From Polyangium aurulentum (GTDB lineage Bacteria > Myxococcota_A > Polyangia > Polyangiales > Polyangiaceae): DNA of 47,843 bases. The notes under the pieces were generated by a model that worked only from the letters and a program-made list of their open reading frames with translations, did not search any database and was not told where the DNA came from. Each line of letters starts with the position of its first letter. Positions within the stretch are counted from its first letter, which is position 1. A program made the position numbers and the translations under genes. The stretch spans positions 1 to 47,843 of the forward strand of contig CAMCKZ010000014.1 in NCBI GenBank assembly GCA_945875545.1, in the 5' to 3' direction. Positions 42,409 to 47,843 of this stretch are shown one piece after another.

Positions 42409-44034
42409 ATGACCACGACTTTTCCCGTTCCACTGTGCCACTGGCGCGCCCAACACACGCCCCCCCTTTTTGATGGCACGGAGCTCCATGCCCTCCTGGA
42501 GCGCGTGCGCGAGCCCGTCTACGTGGTTCATGATGCGGCCGATGAAACGCCTGCGCGCATCGGCCTCGCGGTCGGCGGAACGCTGCAACCCGCCTCCGCC
42601 CCGGGCTACCTTCCGGTCGCGGCGATGCTCCCGCCCATCTACCCCGAATGGCTCGGTGATCGCTCCTTTTGCGAGGCCCACCGCGTGCGTTTTCCCTATG
42701 TGGCTGGCGAAATGGCCAACGGAATCGCCACGACCCAGCTGGTCATCGCGATGGCCCACGCCGGGCTGCTGGGCTTCTTCGGCGCCGGCGGCCTTTCCTT
42801 TCCGCGCGTCGCCGAGGCCCTCGCAGAGCTGACGCAGACCCTCGGCGACCGCCTGCCATGGGGTGTCAACCTCATACACTCACCGAACGAACCCGACCTC
42901 GAAAACCGCGTCGCCGACCTCCTGATTCGCAGCCATGTCCCTATCGTCTCCGCGTCGGCCTTTATGGGCCTCACGCCCGCGGTGGTTCGCTGCGCCGCGG
43001 CCGGACTGACGACCGACGACTACGGACGAATCGTACGTACACGGCACATTTTCGCCAAAATATCCCGGGCCGAGGTTGCTCAAAAGTTTATGTCGCCCGC
43101 TCCCCACGCGATTCTCGATAAGCTCGTCGCCGAGGGCCTGCTAACGGCGACCGAGGCCCAGCTGGCCCTGCGAATTCCCGTCGCAGAAGACGTCACCGTC
43201 GAGGCCGACAGCGGCGGGCACACCGATAATCAATCAATGGTCGCACTTTTTCCCTCAATCATGGCCTTGCGCGACCGCCTCGTGGCGGAGCATGGCTTTG
43301 ACCGGCCGATTCGTGTTGGTGCCGCCGGCGGCCTTGGAACGCCCGGCGCCGTCGCAGCGGCCTTCGCGTTGGGCGCGGCCTACGTCGTGACGGGCTCGGT
43401 GAACCAGGCCGCTGTCGAGTCGGGACTTTCCGCCCTCGGGCGCGAAATGCTGGCGCAATGCGACGTTTCCGACGTCATCATGGCACCCGCCGCGGACATG
43501 TTCGAGCTCGGCGTCAAGGTGCAGGTTCTCAAGCGAGGAACCATGTTCGGCGTGCGCGCCACCAAGCTCTACGAAGCGTACCACTCACACGATTCGCTGG
43601 AGGCAATCGCGCCCGAGACCCGCGCCCGCCTGGAACGCGACGTGCTGCACGCAACTTTCGACGATATATGGGCCGAAACGCGAGCCTTTTGGCTCAAACG
43701 CGACCCCCACGAGGTGACGCGCGCCGAGGCCAATCCGAAGCACCGCATGGCCCTCGTATTTCGCTGGTACCTGGGAAAAGCCAGCAAATGGGCCATCGAC
43801 GGCGAGCCCTCCCGTCGTACCGATTTTCAGATTTGGTGCGGACCGGCGATGGGTTCCTTCAATCGCTGGGTGGCCGACTCATTCCTCGCGCTGCCACAAA
43901 ACCGAAACGTCGTGCAAATAGCACTCAATTTGCTTGAGGGTGCCGCGGTCATTACGCGTGTGGGACACCTTCGCACGGCGGGGCTGCCGGTGCCCGCGAG
44001 CGCGTTCCAGTTCCGTCCACGCCCCTTGTCGTAG
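42409..44034 (+). CDS. pfaD: PfaD-type enoyl reductase of PUFA synthase
   Basis: This 541-residue protein is the trans-acting FMN-dependent enoyl reductase that saturates double bonds during PUFA assembly. It has the NPD-like TIM barrel: PYVAGEMANGIATTQLVIAM, GFFGAGGLSFPRVAEAL, WGVNLIHSPNEP, EADSGGHTDNQ, RVGAAGGLGTPGAVAAAFAL and MAPAADMFELGVKVQVLKRG. Its C-terminal part (FQIWCGPAMGSFNRWV) is typical of PfaD. It lies upstream of pfaA, as in the myxobacterial pfa1-pfa2-pfa3 order known from Sorangium and Aetherobacter, and unlike marine clusters where pfaD comes last. No clear ribosome site precedes the start. Confidence 0.95.
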   Translation: MTTTFPVPLCHWRAQHTPPLFDGTELHALLERVREPVYVVHDAADETPARIGLAVGGTLQPASAPGYLPVAAMLPPIYPEWLGDRSFCEAHRVRFPYVAGEMANGIATTQLVIAMAHAGLLGFFGAGGLSFPRVAEALAELTQTLGDRLPWGVNLIHSPNEPDLENRVADLLIRSHVPIVSASAFMGLTPAVVRCAAAGLTTDDYGRIVRTRHIFAKISRAEVAQKFMSPAPHAILDKLVAEGLLTATEAQLALRIPVAEDVTVEADSGGHTDNQSMVALFPSIMALRDRLVAEHGFDRPIRVGAAGGLGTPGAVAAAFALGAAYVVTGSVNQAAVESGLSALGREMLAQCDVSDVIMAPAADMFELGVKVQVLKRGTMFGVRATKLYEAYHSHDSLEAIAPETRARLERDVLHATFDDIWAETRAFWLKRDPHEVTRAEANPKHRMALVFRWYLGKASKWAIDGEPSRRTDFQIWCGPAMGSFNRWVADSFLALPQNRNVVQIALNLLEGAAVITRVGHLRTAGLPVPASAFQFRPRPLS

Positions 44035-44035
44035 G

Positions 44036-44068
44036 CGCGTCTTAATCGCGTCTTCATCGCGTCTTAAG
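44036..44068. repeat. Three 11-bp repeats between pfaD and pfaA
   Basis: CGCGTCTTAAT, CGCGTCTTCAT and CGCGTCTTAAG lie head to tail at 44036-44068, starting two bases after the pfaD stop. The 11-bp spacing equals about one DNA turn. An AT-rich stretch (TAATTATATAG, 44076-44086) follows, unusual in this GC-rich window, suggesting an operator and promoter for pfaA. Confidence 0.7.
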
Positions 44069-44184
44069 CCCTTCGTAATTATATAGCAATCGAATCCTAT
44101 GCTGCGGGCCCCATTCGTCCGAGCATTCCGTCAAAAGTAAGCCCGTTAGCCGCGTCCGTTTTTCACTTCAGTCCGAGGTTTTTC

Positions 44185-47100
44185 ATGTCCGCAAGCATTC
44201 GTCAGCAGGTTCCCATCGCCGTTGTGGGCGTTAGCGCTCTCTTTCCAGGTTCGAACGACGCGCGCGGATTTTGGGCCGATATTCTCGCCGGCACCGACCT
44301 CATCACCGACGTGCCGTCCACCCATTGGCTCGTGGAAGACTACTACGACCCGAACCCCAAGGCGCAGGACAAAACGTACAGCAAGCGCGGCGGATTTCTT
44401 TCGCCCATCGACTTCGACCCTTTGGAGTTTGGCGTCCCGCCGACCATTGTGCCAGCCACCGATTCCGCGCAAATCTTGGCACTCATTTTGGCGCAAAAGG
44501 TTCTCGACGACGCCGCCCAAGGCCAGTTCGCGAAGATGGACCGGGAGCGCATCAGCGTTCTCCTGGGCGTCACTTCAGCCCAGGAATTGCTGGGGAACAT
44601 GGTGAGCCGCCTCCAAAAGCCCGTGTGGCTGAAGGCCCTGCGCGAGAGCGGAATTCCCGAAACCGAGGCGCAGGCGATTTGCGAGCGAATTGCGAGTAAT
44701 TACGTGCCGTGGCAGGAGTCGTCGTTCCCTGGGCTCCTCGGAAACGTCGTGGCAGGCCGCATTGCGAACCGCTTCGACCTGCGCGGTACCAACGCCGTAA
44801 CAGACGCTGCGTGTGCGAGTTCCCTCGCCGCCGTGTCCATGGGCATCAACGAGCTCCAGCTCGGTCAGTCGGACCTCGTCATCACCGGTGGCGTCGACGC
44901 GATGAACGACATTTTCATGTACATGTGTTTCAGCAAAACACCGGCGCTTTCGCCGACGGGCGACTGCCGCCCGTTTTCCGACGGCGCCGACGGCACCCTC
45001 CTCGGCGAGGGAATTGCCATGGTGGCACTGAAGCGCTTGGCCGACGCCGAACGCGACGGCGACCGGGTTTACGCAGTGATTAAGGGCGTCGGTTCCGCCT
45101 CCGACGGCCGCGCCAACAGCGTTTACGCGCCTCTCCCCGAGGGACAAGCACGTTCCCTTCGGCGCGCGTACGAGGTCGCGGGCTACGGCGCTGAAACGGT
45201 CGAACTCGTGGAGGCCCACGGCACGGGCACCAAAGCCGGTGACGCCGCGGAATTTGCTGGGCTCCAGCTGGCATTTGGCGAGACCAAACGCGCCGATGCC
45301 CAATGGTGTGCCCTCGGCACGGTGAAGTCCCAGATTGGCCACACAAAGGCCGCGGCGGGCGCGGCGGGCCTCTTCAAGGCCATCATGGCATTGCACCACA
45401 AAGTGCTGCCACCGACCATTAAAGTTTCGCGACCAAACCCGAAACTTGAGATTGAGAAGAGCCCATTTTATCTTAATACGGAAAGCCGTCCGTGGATTCG
45501 CGACGCGGCCCACCCCCGGCGCGCGTCGGTGTCGAGTTTCGGGTTCGGCGGGAGCAATTTCCACGTCGCGCTCGAAGAGTACGTACCGTCGGTCAGCACA
45601 GGAAAACACGCATGGAAGTTGCGCACGTCGCCCACAGAACTCGTTCTTTTGCAGGCCGCGACACCCGCCGAGCTGGTCGTCCGATGCCGCGAACTCGCGG
45701 GCAAAGCCGGTGACTTGGGTCACTTGGCGCGGAGCACCCAAGAGGCCTTTACGTTTGGAGCCTATGCCGGCGTGCGTTTGTGTCTTATTGCCAGCTCGCT
45801 CTCGGATTTGTGCACAAAGCTGAACCAAGCGGCGGCCGCGATTGAAAAGTCGCCCGGCGCGAACTTCTCGACCCCCACGGGCACGCATTACGCCGCCGGC
45901 GCCGTCGATGCGGGCGAAGTGGCCTTTCTGTTTCCCGGTCAAGGCAGTCAATACGTGGGTATGGGCGCGGCTGTCGCCATGGCTTTTGCCAGCGCGCGCT
46001 CCGTGTGGGACGACGCGGCGGGTGAGCTTTTCGACGGCGAAAGACTGCACGACGTGGTCTTTCCGCGGCCCGTCTTTACGGACGAAGACCGCGCCGCCCA
46101 GACCGGGAAACTGACACGAACCGAGTGGGCACAGCCCGCCCTTGGGGTCCACAGCCGCGCCCTCGCGGAAGTCCTGCATTCCGTCGGCATTCGGCCTTCG
46201 TGTGTGGCGGGCCACAGTTTCGGCGAAGTTTCCGCCCTCCACGAAGCGGGTGCCATGAGCGCGGAGACCCTGCGCCGGGTGGCCCGTCGGCGCGGAGAAC
46301 TGATGCGCGACGCGTCCGCGACCCCGGGTTCCATGGTTGCCGTCGCCAAGTCGCTGGCGGAAGTTACCGCGTTGCTAACGGAATCGAAGGCGAAGGTCGT
46401 CGTGGCCAACCACAATGCACCAACACAAGTTGTGCTTGCCGGTGCAACCATCGAGATCGCCAGTTTCGAGGCATTTTTGGCGTCAAAGGGCGTCACCGCC
46501 AAGCGACTTCCCGTGGCCACGGCGTTCCACAGCGAGCTCGTCGCGGGTTCTCGCGAGCCTTTCCTCGCGTTTTTGAAGGGCGTGGCGGTTTCATCGCCGG
46601 CCATCGACGTGTACGGCAATGCCACGGCGGCACCGTACGAACGAGACCCGGTACAAGTACGAAATGCGTTGGTGGCCCAGTTGGCCGAACCCGTTCGTTT
46701 TGTCGACCAAATCGAGGCCATGTACGCGCGCGGAGTTCGCACGTTTGTGGAGGTTGGCGCCGGGAGCGTTTTGACCGAGCTCGTCGGACGAATCCTCGGC
46801 GAGCGTCCACACCGCGCGGTGTTTCTCGACCGCAAGGGAAAACACGGGGTCACAACGCTGCACGAGGGGCTTGGAAGGCTCGCCATCGCCGGCGTGCCCA
46901 TGAGCCTCGCCGCACTGTGGACCGAGTACGCGCCCGCTTCGCAAAAGCCTGTAAAAAAGCCTGCGATGACCATGGCGATCAGCGGCGCCAACTTCGGAAG
47001 TCCCTACCCGCCGCCCGGTGGTGCCAAAGCGCTTCCGCCGCCCAATCCCCCGCGCCCGGCACCCCAACCGACGCAGGCTGCGCCCGTTCCACCCGCCGCA

Positions 47101-47843
47101 GCCATCACGCCGCTCGCAATAGTCGCACCCGTCGCGCCCGCTCAAGCCATTGAAACAATGAGTAAATTCCCGTCGCCCATGTCCGAAATCCTCGCTTCGC
47201 CGCCCGCGCAGGCCACTCGTGTCGCAACCGCCGCAACCGCCGCCGCAACCGTGGGCGCCCAGGACGGAGGCGCGTGGGTGCACGCGTTTCAGGAAACCCA
47301 GCGTCACACGGCCGAGGCGCACGCATCGTACCAGCAGGCCATGGCGGCCAGCCACATCGCCTTCTTGAAGACCGCGGAGGCCAGCTACGCGGGGCTCACC
47401 GCGCTGCTTCACGGTCGCAGCGGCGTGTCGCCCGCCCCGGTTCTACATCCGCCTGCCCAGTCTTTTTCCTCGGTGCCGGCCCACGTCACGCCACGCCTCG
47501 CGCCGGCGGTCCCGCCTCCCGCGCCAATCGTGCAGGTCGCCGCGCCGTCTCCGGTTTCCGCCCCGATTCCGACCCCAATGGCCGCGCCGCCACGCAGCGC
47601 CGCCGCGCCAGTGGCTGTACCCAACGGGCTGCATCACGCCGCACCCGCCGTGTCCACTCCCGCTGCCGCGCCCGCTGCACACGTCGATTTGCAAGCATTG
47701 ATGATGACCATCGTCGCGGAAAAGACTGGTTATCCGCAGGAGATGCTTGGCACACACATGGAACTCGAGGCCGACCTGGGCATCGATTCCATCAAGCGCG
47801 TCGAGATTCTTTCCGCCATGCGCGAGCGCGCACCGGGCCTGCC
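44185..47843 (+). CDS. pfaA: PfaA-type PUFA synthase (KS-AT-ACP), partial
   Basis: The first 1,219 codons of a multidomain iterative synthase are present; it runs off the right edge. Ketosynthase (about 10-440): Cys210 in DAACASSLA, His345 in EAHGTGT, His386 in IGHTKAAAG. Malonyl/acyl transferase (about 560-860): FLFPGQGSQYVGMG and Ser678 in GHSFGEV. A Pro/Ala-rich linker of about 250 residues follows. The first carrier domain then begins, with phosphopantetheine Ser1202 in LGIDSIKRVE. Active-site residues are intact. Start 44185 has a GAGG site. Family knowledge predicts more ACPs, a KR and other domains further on. It works with PfaD upstream to make long-chain polyunsaturated fatty acids. 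Confidence 0.96.
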   Translation, partial: MSASIRQQVPIAVVGVSALFPGSNDARGFWADILAGTDLITDVPSTHWLVEDYYDPNPKAQDKTYSKRGGFLSPIDFDPLEFGVPPTIVPATDSAQILALILAQKVLDDAAQGQFAKMDRERISVLLGVTSAQELLGNMVSRLQKPVWLKALRESGIPETEAQAICERIASNYVPWQESSFPGLLGNVVAGRIANRFDLRGTNAVTDAACASSLAAVSMGINELQLGQSDLVITGGVDAMNDIFMYMCFSKTPALSPTGDCRPFSDGADGTLLGEGIAMVALKRLADAERDGDRVYAVIKGVGSASDGRANSVYAPLPEGQARSLRRAYEVAGYGAETVELVEAHGTGTKAGDAAEFAGLQLAFGETKRADAQWCALGTVKSQIGHTKAAAGAAGLFKAIMALHHKVLPPTIKVSRPNPKLEIEKSPFYLNTESRPWIRDAAHPRRASVSSFGFGGSNFHVALEEYVPSVSTGKHAWKLRTSPTELVLLQAATPAELVVRCRELAGKAGDLGHLARSTQEAFTFGAYAGVRLCLIASSLSDLCTKLNQAAAAIEKSPGANFSTPTGTHYAAGAVDAGEVAFLFPGQGSQYVGMGAAVAMAFASARSVWDDAAGELFDGERLHDVVFPRPVFTDEDRAAQTGKLTRTEWAQPALGVHSRALAEVLHSVGIRPSCVAGHSFGEVSALHEAGAMSAETLRRVARRRGELMRDASATPGSMVAVAKSLAEVTALLTESKAKVVVANHNAPTQVVLAGATIEIASFEAFLASKGVTAKRLPVATAFHSELVAGSREPFLAFLKGVAVSSPAIDVYGNATAAPYERDPVQVRNALVAQLAEPVRFVDQIEAMYARGVRTFVEVGAGSVLTELVGRILGERPHRAVFLDRKGKHGVTTLHEGLGRLAIAGVPMSLAALWTEYAPASQKPVKKPAMTMAISGANFGSPYPPPGGAKALPPPNPPRPAPQPTQAAPVPPAAAITPLAIVAPVAPAQAIETMSKFPSPMSEILASPPAQATRVATAATAAATVGAQDGGAWVHAFQETQRHTAEAHASYQQAMAASHIAFLKTAEASYAGLTALLHGRSGVSPAPVLHPPAQSFSSVPAHVTPRLAPAVPPPAPIVQVAAPSPVSAPIPTPMAAPPRSAAAPVAVPNGLHHAAPAVSTPAAAPAAHVDLQALMMTIVAEKTGYPQEMLGTHMELEADLGIDSIKRVEILSAMRERAPGL

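Noticed and set aside
45948-46991. Long minus-strand frames opposite pfaA
   Set aside because: They are antisense to the conserved acyltransferase domain and reflect GC-rich third positions.

Overview
The window is GC-rich, densely coding DNA with many 4-base ATGA stop/start overlaps, GTG starts, numerous lipoproteins, Hanks-type kinase and PP2C phosphatase genes, Asp/Ala/Gly-rich linkers, and a PfaD gene directly upstream of a PfaA-type polyunsaturated fatty acid (PUFA) synthase gene. This fits a myxobacterium (Myxococcota, probably the Polyangia side). The assignment is inferred from gene content; no rRNA or other phylogenetic marker was compared.

Layout. 1-796: a Cys-rich repeat lipoprotein on the minus strand, running off the left edge and cut by an in-frame TGA exactly where the repeat expects a Cys codon. 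1041-2351: a Cys/Met-metabolism PLP enzyme. 2490-7292: a four-gene cluster of acylating semialdehyde dehydrogenase, URC1-type GTP-cyclohydrolase-II-like protein, URC4/DUF1688 protein and uracil phosphoribosyltransferase. This looks like a bacterial version of the URC uracil-degradation route known from yeast, and it is the most interesting system in the window. 7350-9807 (minus): three genes joined by ATGA overlaps (secreted Cys-rich protein, SDR-like protein with a TDAR-repeat tail, DUF4911 protein). 9974-18507: frr, PP2C phosphatase, mutT-like Nudix (minus), a HEAT-repeat membrane protein, a membrane Fe-S oxidoreductase, a polytopic membrane protein, rpsT and tRNA-Glu.

18617-23938: a BtuCDF/FecCD-type ABC importer operon, a COG0523 GTPase with a His-rich segment and, convergent to it, a DmeF-like CDF exporter. 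Together these look like a metal or cobalamin homeostasis block. 24121-29546: a disordered small protein, a receiver-EAL protein, a membrane-anchored hypothetical (minus), a small lipoprotein, gatC-gatA without gatB, and a GNAT enzyme. 29494-32964: a Ser/Thr kinase (minus), an anchored hypothetical, and obg with a strong terminator. 33085-36322: a Kazal-domain lipoprotein (minus), a TetR regulator divergent from a fatty acid hydroxylase-family gene with overlapping start codons, and a SPOR protein (minus). 36447-42037: a four-gene operon of exported proteins (CxxCH protein, lipoprotein, Tat-exported DUF1501 protein, propeller-like protein with a CxxCH tail). 42409 to the right edge: pfaD and the first 1,219 codons of pfaA (KS-AT-ACP so far).

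In the URC cluster, UPRT would make UMP from uracil, Urc1 and Urc4 would break the pyrimidine down, and the dehydrogenase would convert the resulting C3 semialdehyde to acetyl-CoA; the last step is inference. At genome scale, an inverted motif TGCA-N3-TGCA recurs at least eleven times, far above chance, mostly inside genes.
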